Origin: Tretioscincus oriximinensis
Taxonomy: Eukaryota; Chordata; Lepidosauria; Squamata; Gymnophthalmidae
NCBI GenBank assembly: GCA_022410635.1
Contig: JAJVDF010000167.1
Span: 649,692 to 713,691, forward strand
Length of the DNA: 64,000 nt
Reading direction: 5' to 3'
The notes under the pieces are model-generated. The model saw only the letters and a program-made list of their open reading frames with translations, was not told the DNA's origin and ran no database searches. This document shows positions 50,114-60,706 of the stretch, piece by piece. The position numbers were made by a program, and so were the translations under genes. Each line of letters begins with the position of its first letter. The stretch's first letter is position 1.

Positions 50114-50850
50114 CTACATCTCCATATATATACTACTCACAGAAAGGGATATGTAGTTGTGGGGTGACAGTTGTAGAAAATGTGAGATTAACATGCTACA
50201 GTGATATTGTATCATGAACATTTCAGTCAAATCATGCGATAGTGATTTCCTCACCTCAAGCAATTTACTGAACCAAAAGCCAACATGCGTGGAAAGCATA
50301 AACCAAACAAAAATGGCACAGCCTCGATACTGTGTCATGTGGCCCTGATCAATTACAGCTTGACAACAATATCTCATGCTCTTGAAGGGGGNCCCTCAGA
50401 TCATTGAGGTTCAGAGGTACAGGGGTACTGGGCTTTACATGCTGAATGATCTTATACTACAGGTTTTCCAGGGGGTTCAAGTCTGGAGAAAGTACTGGCC
50501 ACTCCATGTAAGGTACCCCAGTCTCCAACAGCCATTCCCTAGTGATGCAACCTCAATGAGCTGGAGCATTGTCATACATGAAGATGAAATGACCCCTGTG
50601 TTGTTCATTCAGATGCTCAATGACTGGCTTAATGATGTTATTCAAGTAGTAGTGACTTGTCACTGTACCATCCACCAAGTATAGTTTCTGTTCTGACTAG
50701 ACACACCTGCCCACACTGTAATACCACCACAACCAAAGGGCTATCTGGTGACAACAGTGGCTGTGCATAGCACTCTACTTGATGTCTCCAGCATCATTGA
50801 TGGCCCATCATTTCCGTACAAAGTGAAGCAACTTTCAGCACTTAACAGCA
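50114..50850 (-). pseudogene. decayed DD34E transposase, C-terminal half
   Basis: The enzyme would cut and paste the element using three acidic residues. The second is the D of YDNAPAH (codon at 50573-50571). The third is the E of PLENL (50468-50466). Exactly 34 codons lie between them in one frame, the Tc1 spacing. The first acidic position, in the SDESRF-like segment, reads A (SAESCF, codon at 50839-50837). One stop between the second and third residues is TGA where the family usually has an arginine codon CGA, and ENL is followed by TAG where tryptophan TGG is usual. A C-terminal frame 50377-50114 (MRYCCQAVIDQGHMTQY) continues the family's end. The N-terminal DNA-binding half is too decayed to read. 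Confidence 0.85.
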
Positions 50851-51576
50851 CTGAGGCCCACTAGTTCCTCAACCAGCATGGATGCTCCCTAGCGCAGACA
50901 AGATGACAATGCCTGTGCCTGGCAGTGTGTTCAGTTACCCTTGCCAGTCACCTAGCACGCAGACCATGCTGATGTAAATGGTTATGAATGGTCTGATGTG
51001 ACACTAGGGAACCTCTCATCTCCCTTAAACTTGCCTGGTATTCTGCACCATTCATCATCCTGTCCCTCAGGGCATTGTTTCAATGAAGTGGTCACCAGTG
51101 TGTGATGTTGTCAAAGGACACCAACTTCTGTGCCTTTCTGTGACTCTTCCAGTTTCTCTGAATCACTGTTGCAACCTGGTGATGACACTCTGTGACACTC
51201 TGAGCTCAGTGGCAACTTACTTCTGAGAGCATCCTGCTTGTAGCCTCACTATGGCGAGGTGCTATTGCTCCACTGTAAGGTCTTGGTCTCATGATGGCAA
51301 CATGTGACCAACCTGAATAGGAGATCTGTTAAATCCCAATTCAATTGATTGGCTGGTGCAGGGATCAACCACCTCTTGTCACTTATGTCATTCAGCTTCT
51401 TGTTAGACATCAGTGAGTTGTGCCAACAATACTGGAACACTGATCACTTGCACATGTGTTTTCTAAAGTACACAGATGGTGTCATTTGGTTCATTTCCTA
51501 AAAAATTTATAAACCATTATGTTCATCTAGAACTTCCCACCCAAATCCAACTACTGCTAACTTTTTGTGAGTAGTG
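50131..51576 (-). mobile_element. complete but inactive Tc1/mariner transposon (DD34E type)
   Basis: A 1446-bp element flanked by TA (50129-50130 and 51577-51578). Terminal inverted repeats are TACTACTCACAGAAAGGGAT on the left and, reversed, CACTACTCACAAAAAGTTAG on the right. The transposase would be on the minus strand. Recognisable pieces in order are AESCFTLYGND (about 50840-50806), GGITVWAGVS (about 50735), FMYDNAPAH followed by a stop (50584-50555) and WPVLSPDLNPLENL (50501-50460). All parts are frameshifted or stopped, so no protein can be made. Confidence 0.9.
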
Positions 51577-51578
51577 TA

Positions 51579-52155
51579 TATTCTGAAGAAAAGTTTAACA
51601 ATTTAGCAATCAAAGTAAAGCGATTGTAGAAGCTGTTTGAAGCCAGCATCTGTTGGAATTAGTCTACTATTAATAATTCTAGGTAACAACTGAGCTTGAT
51701 AGCCATTTGCATAATGAATTGAATGTGGTTTGAGATGCAAATTATACACCATTTGCCTGTGACCTTTACACTAAAGACACTTTCAAAATCATACAGCTCT
51801 ATTGTGGTCATTCTACTCCATTAAGGCAAGTCCCTTAAGTTAGCAAATTAATTTTAATTTCATAAACATTGATTTTTTCCTCATGTACTTTCATCAACAA
51901 ATATTATCATTACTTTTGTGGTTCAACTGTTCCCATTAGTCAAAAGTGTTAATACTTTTTGTTGCTATTATCAATGTTAATAAAGGTGGAAACAAAAAGT
52001 TATGTCTCTTCCCTTGTAGAACCACCCCAAAAAGTAGTCACCTTTGAGCGTCTTGACATTGACTGATAATCATCAAAAGTCATTTAATTTTCAGTTAATA
52101 AAAACAGATGGTAGGCAGGACACTGCAATCTTGTTTATATAATTAGACCATCACT
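51579..52155. other. no recognised feature
   Basis: AT-rich DNA, nothing supported. Confidence 0.55.
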
Positions 52156-52157
52156 TA

Positions 52158-52285
52158 GAATGAAGAAGGAGAACTGGGTTCTTATACCCCGCTTTTCTCA
52201 CCTTTCAAAGGGACTCAAAGCAGTTTACAAGGGTATTTTGCCCGAAGGCTGACATTCTATCTTCCCCACCAGGCTGTGGTGGTTC
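52158..52285 (-). mobile_element. SINE (MIR/CORE-like), 3' half
   Basis: On the plus strand 'gaagaaggagaactgggttc', 'ataccccgcttttctc', 'gggactcaaagcagtttaca' and 'ccccaccaggctgtggtgg' correspond to the tail half of the SINE at 44025, in the same orientation. The tRNA-like head is missing. Confidence 0.75.
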
Positions 52286-52390
52286 GCATGTATCTACTTA
52301 CAGTCAGTTGCAATTTCTTGCAATTCATGCTTTCATGTGGCTAGAGCTACAGGCTAGTGGAAGTAGGATAAGATGGACAAGACAGCAAAG

Positions 52391-52650
52391 TTTATTTATT
52401 TATTTATTTGTATTTATATCCCGCCCTACACCTGAAGGTCTCAGGGCGGCCTACCATAGGGTGGTGCACATAGCTTTTGTTGCTTTCTCCACAACAGACA
52501 CCCTGTGGAGTATGTTTGGCTCAGAGAGTTCAAAGATCTATGACTGGCCCAAGATCACCCAGCTGGCTTTCATGGAGGAGTGGGGAATCGAATCGGGAGA
52601 TTACCAGATAAGATTCTCACACTCTAACCACTACACGAAACTGACTCTCA
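52391..52650 (-). mobile_element. tRNA-headed SINE, complete, with (AAATA)n-type tail
   Basis: Minus-strand head TGAGAGTCAGTTTCG is followed by an A-box-like GTGTAGTGGTTAGAGTGTG and a B-box GATTCGATTCC, a good RNA polymerase III promoter. The core includes 'gggtgatcttgggccagtca', as in MIR/CORE SINEs. The tail reads 'gccgccctgag ... gtgtagggcgggatataaa' and ends in TAAATAAATAAA repeats (52391-52410). The tail resembles the 3' end of the L2-like LINE at 53465-53520. Confidence 0.88.
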
Positions 52651-52894
52651 GTTGATAATGCCCACAATATATAGAGATCAAAGCTGATATTTCCAAGATT
52701 TAAAATTGATAATATTGTCTTACTGTTATTACACTTAAAATATTATCTACTAATTATTTTTTTCCAACAACGTTTGGCAAGGGAGTTATCACAGAATTTA
52801 AAAAAATCAAAGTTGGAAAATTGGAAAATTGATTCAGAACAGAAAGCATACAGCTAAATTATTGTATGACATTTGCTACCCAGGTGCTGTTAGT

Positions 52895-52955
52895 AGACCC
52901 CTGTGTTAGACAGAATGCTTTGGCATGAGTCATCAGGGCTCTTCTTTTGTACCCC
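52895..52955 (+). mobile_element. CR1 3' end scrap
   Basis: 'gacccctgtgttagacagaa', 'tgctttggcatgagt' and 'cagggctcttctt' follow the order of the CR1 ends ('ccactgtgtgagacagaatgctgg ... cagggctcctctt' with changes). About 60 bp only. Confidence 0.6.
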
Positions 52956-52979
52956 AAACTGTGGCAACAGATTTGAGTG

Positions 52980-53520
52980 ATCTTAAAAGAGTTTTAAGTG
53001 AACTCACAAAGTATTGATTATCAGGATTCATAAAGGACTGGCTACCCCCAATACTAAATGGGGTAGAAGAATAGTAACTAAGTGTGGAAAATGCCAGTTT
53101 ACAGTCATGAAACTACCTTGGTACCACCTCTTCTATGTGGGAGGCAGGAGCAGTGCAATCCTGATTATTCTACTTGATCTCTCAGCAGCTTTTGATATCA
53201 CTGATTACGGTAACTTGATGAAATGTATTCTGGAATTGGGAACTGGAAACAATACTTTATTCTTTTTTCTCCCTATCTTTGAAGCAGATTCCAGAAACAA
53301 GTATTGGGGAACTTTTATCCAGTTCCTTGGAAGCACTTCTGTGGCATTCCTCAGTGGTCAGTGCTGTACCCAATGCTGCTTTATATCTACAAGAAGCTGC
53401 TGCTAAGGTGAAAGGGAGGCAAGGTGGGTGGATGGATGAGTCACATTTTAAAATATATTTTATTATGTATTGTGAACCACCCTGGGATATGATACAAAGA
53501 GATAAATGTAAATAAACAAA
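52980..53520 (+). mobile_element. L2-like LINE remnant with RT motifs and 3' end
   Basis: It encodes a piece of non-LTR reverse transcriptase: LLDLSAAFD (53170-53196), the motif with the first catalytic aspartate. In another frame it encodes GIPQWSVLYPMLLYIY (53343-53390), equivalent to the usual GVPQGSVLSPMLFNIY. The sequence then drops straight to a 3' end (53465-53520: 'gtgaaccaccctgggatatg', 'gataaatgtaaataaac'), so the catalytic YADD part is deleted. The family (L2 or a close CR1-clade relative) is inferred from these motifs. The copy is dead. Confidence 0.82.
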
Positions 53521-54350
53521 ATCTGTTCATGTACCACTCTTTTGATCATAAGAACGTAAGAGTAAGGAATTTCAGAGTTTTCTTATAATTTTCAAGCAAA
53601 TTTCTTATAAATTTCAAATCAAAGTGCGGTTACTGAGTGTTATAATTTGCTTTAACTTGGAGTGGTTGAAATGATTTTGAAGTGAATGCTGACTTCCCTT
53701 AGAAGGCTATTCATTTTATTGCTTAAAGCTGGAGTAGTAAGGATTCAGAAGCTGCTTTTCGTTGACATCTGGCAAAAAAGTTGGCAAGCAATGAAAGATC
53801 CCTTAGTAAGATCATGAAATGAAAAATGAAATGAAGTACAATTATTATAGAAAAAGGTAGTGTCAAATGAAAGATGAAAGGCTTGGATATGGAATATATT
53901 GAGGAAGATTTACAATGAAGGAATCCATATTCCAAAATGGAGAATGTTTCAGGGGAGAATTCTAGATAATAACAACCAGTAGTCACAGTCACATTTTTAC
54001 TTTCAGTCAACTTTCAGTTCATTTTCAGTCCTCAAGAATCAGCTTTGTCTGTTTCAGTTCTGAACTAAATTCCATTCTTCAGGGTTGAAAATGTACTGAA
54101 GATGAAGGAAAGGTATACCATTGTTCCTTTCAACTGAGCATTGTGTTCAAGCAAATGATGTCACAGCATTACAAAACTTCAAAAAGGTATAGATTTGTGA
54201 TGTACTGAATTTATTCTAAGGTCTGATTTGCAAAATGCTGCACCAAGCAAGCTTACCTGGTTTCATGTAAAAGTGCCAGTATCATAACTCATTCAAAGCA
54301 CAATTTTCACATCTCTAATTTGTGGGGTTGAGTTTAATGGCAACAACTTA
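53521..54350. other. no recognised feature
   Basis: AT-rich DNA, nothing supported. Confidence 0.55.
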
Positions 54351-54735
54351 CTTACCTTTTATATTCCACCCTATACCCAGAGGTCTAGGGGGTAGTAGCT
54401 AGCAGCCTGGATAGCTTTAAGACAGGATTAGACAAGTTCATGGAAGTAAGTGTATAAACAGCTACTAGGATCGATGTCTTGATACTGCCTCTGAGATGAA
54501 GCAAAAGGCAGTATTACTGAAATGCCATTTGCAGGGCATCAAGAACAGTTGAAGATTTTGCCTTCTTCTCTTCCAGACTGACCAAGGGCAATTGGTGGAC
54601 CACTGTGTGAGACAGAATGCTGGGCTAGATGGGCTCTGCCCAATTCAGCAGGGCTCCTCTTATGTTCTTATGTCTCAAAACAGATAACAATAAAAACCCC
54701 ACCCCAGTTAAAATAGAACAGTTAAAAATAGTAGT
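54351..54735. repeat. older LINE/SINE tail split by a CR1
   Basis: 'accttttatattccacccta' and 'tacccagaggtctaggg' before the CR1, and 'caaaacagataacaataaaaa' with 'cagttaaaatagaacag' after it, belong to one reversed tail of the L2-like/SINE type (compare 'tatttatatcccgccct ... ggtctcaggg' at 52410-52447). The CR1 at 54391-54673 interrupts it. Confidence 0.6.
54391..54673 (+). mobile_element. CR1-type LINE, 3' end
   Basis: It starts 'ggtagtagctagcagcctgg', continues 'taagacaggattagacaagt', 'aatgctgggctagatgggct' and ends 'cctcttatgttcttatgtc'. No coding part. It is inserted into an older repeat tail. Confidence 0.9.
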
Positions 54736-55500
54736 CTGAAACTAAGAATGTGTGTTTCACTTCAAATGGTAAAAAATGGATGTAACTATGAGAGTCAAAG
54801 ATACCAGCACCTATAATGTAATCTCATCATCTTCATATCATCACCTAAATAATGGCTTTACCAAATATTTTTGCCTCAATGCTCTAACCATAAAATGCTT
54901 CCCATCGAGAGCATTTTCTAACAATTAGTTAAATGGGATGTTTCTTCACCACAGTCTATTTGCTATGATGTAGAAATCTAAAGGATTAAAGTAGACGATG
55001 CCTAGAAATTGAAGTGTGATTATTAACACTGTTGTGCAATGACACAAAATGTTGCAAGTGTGAAATAACTGTGTATGGGTAGTTTATGACTATACATTCT
55101 ACTGCTGTCAAATTACCTAGTACAAATTTGTCAAGTAAAGTGGGCATCCTGCTAAGGAAAATCTGTGCTTTTATGACATATTGCTGATTGCTTTTGCAAC
55201 AGTTTTCAAGGTGTACTTTAAAACTTTGTGAAGGAAAAGGAATCGTTTGTTAGATGTACTATTCATTATTTTCCCAATGGCATGGTTTTGCTATGTCATC
55301 TAATGGTCAGGCCCTATATCATCTAATGACCAGACACTTGCACTATTATATGCTTTTGAAATCACATAGTCAAAATCCATATAACTAATACAAGCAAAAA
55401 CTACAAGTTATAAAAGGACTGATTAATTTCAGAGAATGCTATAGCTATGTCTACACAGGGACATTTCACATTCATATCATTTGGAACAGAGCTTCCTCTT
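54736..55500. other. no recognised feature
   Basis: AT-rich DNA, nothing supported. Confidence 0.55.
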
Positions 55501-55518
55501 CCTGTCCCTTTGTGTGCA

Positions 55519-56200
55519 GTGAAGGAGACTAGCAAGAAAAAGGTTAGTAGCATAAGCTATTGTAGACTAAGGTTGCGTGCACACCGCTATTTTCTACCTC
55601 GTTCAGAGCACAATCAGGAAATCCCAGGCACACATGCTTTTCAGTAGTCAACCCCCAATAAATGCCATTCATCATGGAATAAACTGTTGCTCAGATAGTC
55701 AGACATCCTTCTGGAGATCCCCCTTACTCTCAAGAGTACACGTTTGGTGTGCACAGACACGCAATTGCTATATTCCGGATTATAGCTGTATAGAGCTTTT
55801 TAAGTCNTCATGTGCAGGAAGCCTTAAAGACTGCTACAATTCTATAATCCGGAATAGAGCAATCATGGGTCCGTGCACACCAAACATGTATATTCCATGA
55901 CCAACGCCCTAGCTCCATAACACCGCTCATTGATCTCATTGCAGTGCAGTCTGAAAATATTTTTTTTTACTCGCAACCGCCAATAGAAACAATTGCCACA
56001 TTCTCGCTTGTTTTAACATCTCGCCTCTGATTTGTGCACACAAATATCTGAGCAAATAGTTTATTCCACAATAAATGTCGTTTATTGAGGGTTGACTACT
56101 GAAAAGTGCTTAGCATGTGTGTCTGGGACTCCCTGATTGTGCTCCGAACGAGGTAGAAAATATCTGTGTGCAAGCAGCCTAAGTGCACTTCTTATGATGT
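55519..56200 (-). mobile_element. Penelope-like tail interrupted by a Harbinger-like element
   Basis: The left piece 'gaaggagactagcaag' through 'agcataagctattgtagac' (55519-55567) is a PLE tail in minus orientation. After the inserted element it resumes as 'taagtgcacttcttatgatg' (56180-56199), equivalent to 'caggtctacttcttcagatg' in other copies. It is non-coding. Confidence 0.65.
55571..56179. mobile_element. PIF/Harbinger-like MITE with long inverted repeats and inner palindrome
   Basis: The 609-bp element is flanked by TAA at 55568-55570 and 56180-56182. Left end GGTTGCGTGCACACCGCTAT and reversed right end GGCTGCTTGCACACAGATAT begin inverted repeats of about 130 bp that end near GCTCAGATA on each side. 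Within it, a second palindrome (about 55735-55900) has arms GTTTGGTGTGCAC ... TTCCGGATTATAG. There is no transposase. The sub-terminal 'aataaatg.cgtttattg' is shared with 15738-16173. Confidence 0.85.
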
Positions 56201-56464
56201 AAAAGAGTGAAAAGTTGCCTACTATGCAACTGTGCAAGAATGGTAGAGCATGAAAGTCCAGTGCAATTATTGGTTCTCCAAATTCAAGAACTAAATTTCT
56301 TTATAAATATGTCCCCTTGGTTCTGTTTAAGTTGTTTGAACAACGTTTGGACTCCATGTTTCAAAAGCTGCATAATAACTTTATTAGGTATTAATTGGTG
56401 TGGTTATTTTGTCTGGCTGCTTAGTCAATCATCACAGACATGCTTTGTATTTATATATTTATAG

Positions 56465-56532
56465 TAAACTGCTCATGCTACTAACTTTTTTTTTGTAATC
56501 CTCTAAGGTGTTACAAGAACTCTTTGCTAGAA
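56465..56532 (+). mobile_element. Penelope-like tail scrap
   Basis: 'ctgctcatgctactaac' followed by a T-run and 'aatcctctaaggtgttacaa' and 'actctttgctag' match the variant PLE tail at 42681-42800. Confidence 0.6.
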
Positions 56533-58785
56533 TATCCATTAGTAGATAATGATCAAGAACTTCCACTTTGCAGACTACTGGAGAACCATTTTGGTTATGC
56601 AATGCTACTCATGTGAATCACTCATATGGCATTTTTCCTCGCTCTCAAGAGATTTTGGACTCTTTGAGTTGGTGCTGGCCCTGTACAGACCAGGATTGTC
56701 AAGCAGGTACACTGTCCCAGACCACTATGTAGTCCACCATTATGATCAGAATAAACGGGCCTGACTGATGCCAACTCATTGCTCCAGATCATGGCTGTAA
56801 ATACATCAGGAGCCCTAGAATGCTGTTTGTTTCTCCTTCAGTTTCGGAATGGGAAGCATGGGTTGCCATTCGTCATGCCACTAATTTATTGAAAGGCCTG
56901 AACAACAAGACAGATGCAGTAACACTGCACATAACGCCATCAAAATGTAAGAAAATAAAAGAGATTCAAAATGAAACTTGAAATTATCTATGGAAAACAC
57001 CTGTTCACCTTCTGGATCCAATGCAGCTAGGCAATATACTACCCTGGCATGTTTGTGGACACAGCAGAGTGAAAGTAAAATGAGAACAGTATCAAAACCA
57101 CAGTACATCTGCCTATATTATGACATTATATCATGACCTAGAGAGTTCAAATGAACGATGCTGCTCCCTAAATAGAGCAGAATTACTCTGAACAGATTTT
57201 ATAAAGATATGCATACTTGAAATGCAAATTGGATTGTGTATGAGCTTTGCCAGGAAGAGATTATTCAAGGCACAGTGCCTTGTCTCCCATTTCTATGAGG
57301 TTAGGAATGAAATGCCACCAATGAATTGAAGCACTCAAGGGTAGTAGCTTTATATTTTCCCCAACTTCATATATTCAGTTTTTGAGAGCCAAGCATGAGG
57401 AAAAGCATCTGACATGCCTAAAATATATTACTTTTTATTCATCTATATCCATTTTGCCTTAGTTGAGGAATGACTGAATGGATCATAGATTTATTCCATG
57501 CGAAATACAGTGACTACACAGCTTTATGTAATCTTTTAATGAAATTGATTATCTCGGTCCATTCCAGATTGCAGTCAAATCTCGTATGGGGTTAGACTTG
57601 GTCGCAGAGCAAGCAAGAAACAAAGGAATCATGGAATGCACCTTGATCTTCTCTTTTGGTTGAGATTTAGAAGCAGTCTTTTCTGCATTGGGCATTATCC
57701 TGAATTATTTCTTTGAAAGGGACCTGCCATCGAAAAGCTGGATTGGCTAGAGCTGCATGCGCTCACCCTTCCCCACATCCAACACAGGGCCTCAAAACCC
57801 AATATCTCAGATGAAAGACCAACACTTAGCTGACTCAGCTCTCCATGCCAGCTCAAGGAGGGTGGGGGGAGATGAGTTCATTTTATTTGAACACACCCCA
57901 TTTTGCACATCTAGAGAAGATAGTGGGAGATAGAACTGTTAAAATGCTGGAAGAATATTTCCACCACTCCCATGGTCTCTTTTTCTGCTAGTTTTTCATC
58001 ACCCCTGGATCAGAACACAGCTAGTAGGCATTCACCAATATTTGACCGTAGCGTTGTTAAAGTTGACACCTGCTGGATTTTTCAGCCCTTCTGAACACAG
58101 CCTTTGTTATATCCTTGGAGTTTTCTATAGCTGATACACCATCATAGCCTCTCAAACTCTCAAAACCTTTGCAATTGCTGCCTTGATTTCCACTCTGTCA
58201 GAACATACCACAAAAGAAGCCTTAGAGAACAATAAAAAGAACAATTTGTAAGTGTTGTTTTGAAACATGTAAATAGTGCTGTCAGTTGGTGAGGTCCCCC
58301 CCCCCCCCTTCCATTTTGTGCATTTACATTTTCTACAGTAAAAGAACATTTCACTGCATGGTACTATCAATCATACTTAACCCAGAAATGTGCTGTACAT
58401 TAGTAATGCTTAATTGGCATATTTAAAGTAAATAGCTACTTCACTTTTGCTGTAAATTCCTGGAAATAATTCTATGATACCCTTGAAGCTGTTCACAAAA
58501 TAACTACAGAGAATCTAAATTTTGGTAAGATACTATTTGAAGTGTATTGTAATACCAACATTACCAGGATATTTGAATAGAAATTTAAGTTGTCAGAATA
58601 TGATCCAATACATTTACAGTGGCAGTCTAGTCTCTGCAAAAGAAAAATCTAAAATAACCATTTGAAAATAATAGGATGTAGAAGTTAATGGTGGTACACT
58701 TAGATTTAAAGTTTGGTTGGTGCAATTATTTTGGTTGATTTTTCCAGTCAAATTTCAATGTATTTATAGCAGAGGAGGAACCTGA
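56533..58785. other. no recognised feature
   Basis: AT-rich DNA. A C-run at 58297-58308 is a simple homopolymer. No supported genes. Confidence 0.5.
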
Positions 58786-58929
58786 AACAGGGGTGTGTCT
58801 ACAGTAGGGCAACCAGGGCACTGTCTCAGATTCCCCCACATGAGGGCCCCCCNCAGCTCCAGACATTTAAATGTATTTAAAACAAAACAAAACAAACCCT
58901 GCCAATAAAAAAATAATTTTTTTTTAAAA

Positions 58930-59800
58930 AAAATCAGTGTTGTCCAGCCAGGCCAGTGACGATTTCGCATGTGCACATGTGCACACACCACAGGCACCAC
59001 TAGTGCCTGTACCCACTATTGCTCTGGTTGGCAGATCAGAGTGGTCCACGGTGAAGAGGGAACAGCCAGGTGAGCAACTGGTTGCTGGCTTGCTGCTATG
59101 TTCTTTCCTCTTCGTGTTACTAGGTGGCCAGCAGCTGCAGTGGCTGACTGCACTGTCTGTTCATTCTTCTAATTTCACAGCAGTCTTGTATGTAGATGTC
59201 ATAGGAGGTTGCCTTGCCTCATCTTCCTCCTTGCAAGTGGACGGAGTATGCACAGCAGTGAACCTTAGAAGAAGAGGGCAAACAGACAGTAAGCAGGTGA
59301 CCATTGCAGAGGCCAGCAGCTGCCTCATGGAGTAGCAAGACCAGAGCAGCAGCAGCAGATGAGCCACTGTGCTCATCTGGGGGCAGGGATGGTAGTGACC
59401 TCGTGGGGGAAGACACCAGCTACTGCAGCACCCATGCTGCCTTAATGGCCCATTCTGACAGCATGATAGCTGCAGTAGCAGCAGCCAGGACGCAAGGGTG
59501 AGGGAGAAGTGGCTTGAGGGTGCATCATTTGGGCATTTCTCCATGGTTCCTTTAGGGCTCCGTGGCCCCTTCTCCAACAGAGTCTGCCATATCTTTTTCA
59601 GCTGTTGTTGGCAGAATAATCAAGTCAGTCATTGTCAGAGAAGGAGTGGTGAAACCCCTAATGAGCCACAGAGAAGCTCCCAGACGATATGCCATCAAGC
59701 CGCTCCTGGACTGTGCACCACCCCAGAAGTGACACCACAAAACTTGGGACAATTCATTATCTGCCCCAGGGTCCCCAGGGTCTGGCAAGACCCTTGATCT
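58930..59800. other. GC-rich block of unknown nature
   Basis: Composition rises well above the flanks, with several overlapping frames on both strands (longest 59161-59577 minus and 58937-59335 plus), as expected in GC-rich DNA with few stops. CAG/CTG-rich pieces ('agcagcagcagcagatgag', 59347-59365) give poly-serine or leucine runs. I see no domain. It may be an old GC-rich repeat or a regulatory island. Confidence 0.4.
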
Positions 59801-60050
59801 GATCTTAGAAATCCTTCAGGAATTATAGGAGAGATGTAACCTGCAAATACCAAGTTGATGGACAAGAGGAAGCAACCTGTATTTTTATCAGATTGCAGGG
59901 AATTTTGTCCACCCTAGTATTCTTTTCTTTTTTCTGTGGCTGCTTCTTAAAATCAGGGCCCATTTAAGTTTGCTTTATTTCAGTTATTGAACAAAGACAA
60001 TATCCCAGCACCTATTGCAGAAGGCTCCCCATACTGTAATCTGGTTACAT
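59801..60050. other. no recognised feature
   Basis: Short spacer between a GC-rich block and a Harbinger-like element. Confidence 0.5.
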
Positions 60051-60053
60051 TTA

Positions 60054-60703
60054 GGCTACATTCACTATTTTCCTGGTTCCCTGTCCCATTGTGGTCATGA
60101 ATCAGTGGCCCGCTGTGGCAGGAGGGAAACTGTGAAGCCACCTGTTTGCACTTGCCATGTGACAGCACAGGCTGTTTTTAAAACAAACAAACAAACCTTG
60201 CTTTTCTACTTTTGTGCAAATTTCCACCTTCATGAAAGCAGAGATTGCCCTCCTGTGGTCTGCTTCTGGCTCTTACAAGAACCCAAGGATGGTGGCCCAT
60301 GGCAACAGATCGCCTCAGGTACTTCCCATGCCTTCTGTTGCCTGTGACAGCAGCTCAAATGTCCTATGTTGGAGCAGTGGGGGTACAATGGGGATACCCA
60401 CAGCAATGTGCTGCTGTAGACCCCCGTCTTTGGGAGGTGATGGTCAATACCCGCAAGGATTGGGCTCTGATTGGTCAATCATCTGTCTGACCAGAGTCTG
60501 AAAGCAAATTCATAGCCAGAGGACACTTAATGTGAATTGCATTAAGTGCACTTTGGTGCAGTTTTCAGAGTGAACTGTGCTCTGAAAATGTGAATGACGC
60601 ATAGCAAAAGTGCTTTCCATTTAGATTTAATGGGAACTGTGTGCATCCAACACAAAGCCACATAGCTTTTGCACCCATTTCTCCCACTAGTGTGAATGCA
60701 GCC
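60054..60703. mobile_element. PIF/Harbinger-like element with TTA target duplication
   Basis: The 650-bp element is flanked by TTA at 60051-60053 and 60704-60706. Left end GGCTACATTCACTATTTTCC, reversed right end GGCTGCATTCACACTAGTGG; the first 12 bases differ at one position. The interior is GC-rich and contains 'aaacaaacaaacaaac' (60182-60197). Open frames on both strands (60015-60501) have no transposase motif. The family is inferred from ends and target site. Confidence 0.78.
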
Positions 60704-60706
60704 TTA

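Noticed and set aside
58789..58860. 'caggggtgtgtctacagtag', similar to a hAT end
   Set aside because: No matching right end or 8-bp flanking duplication was found downstream.
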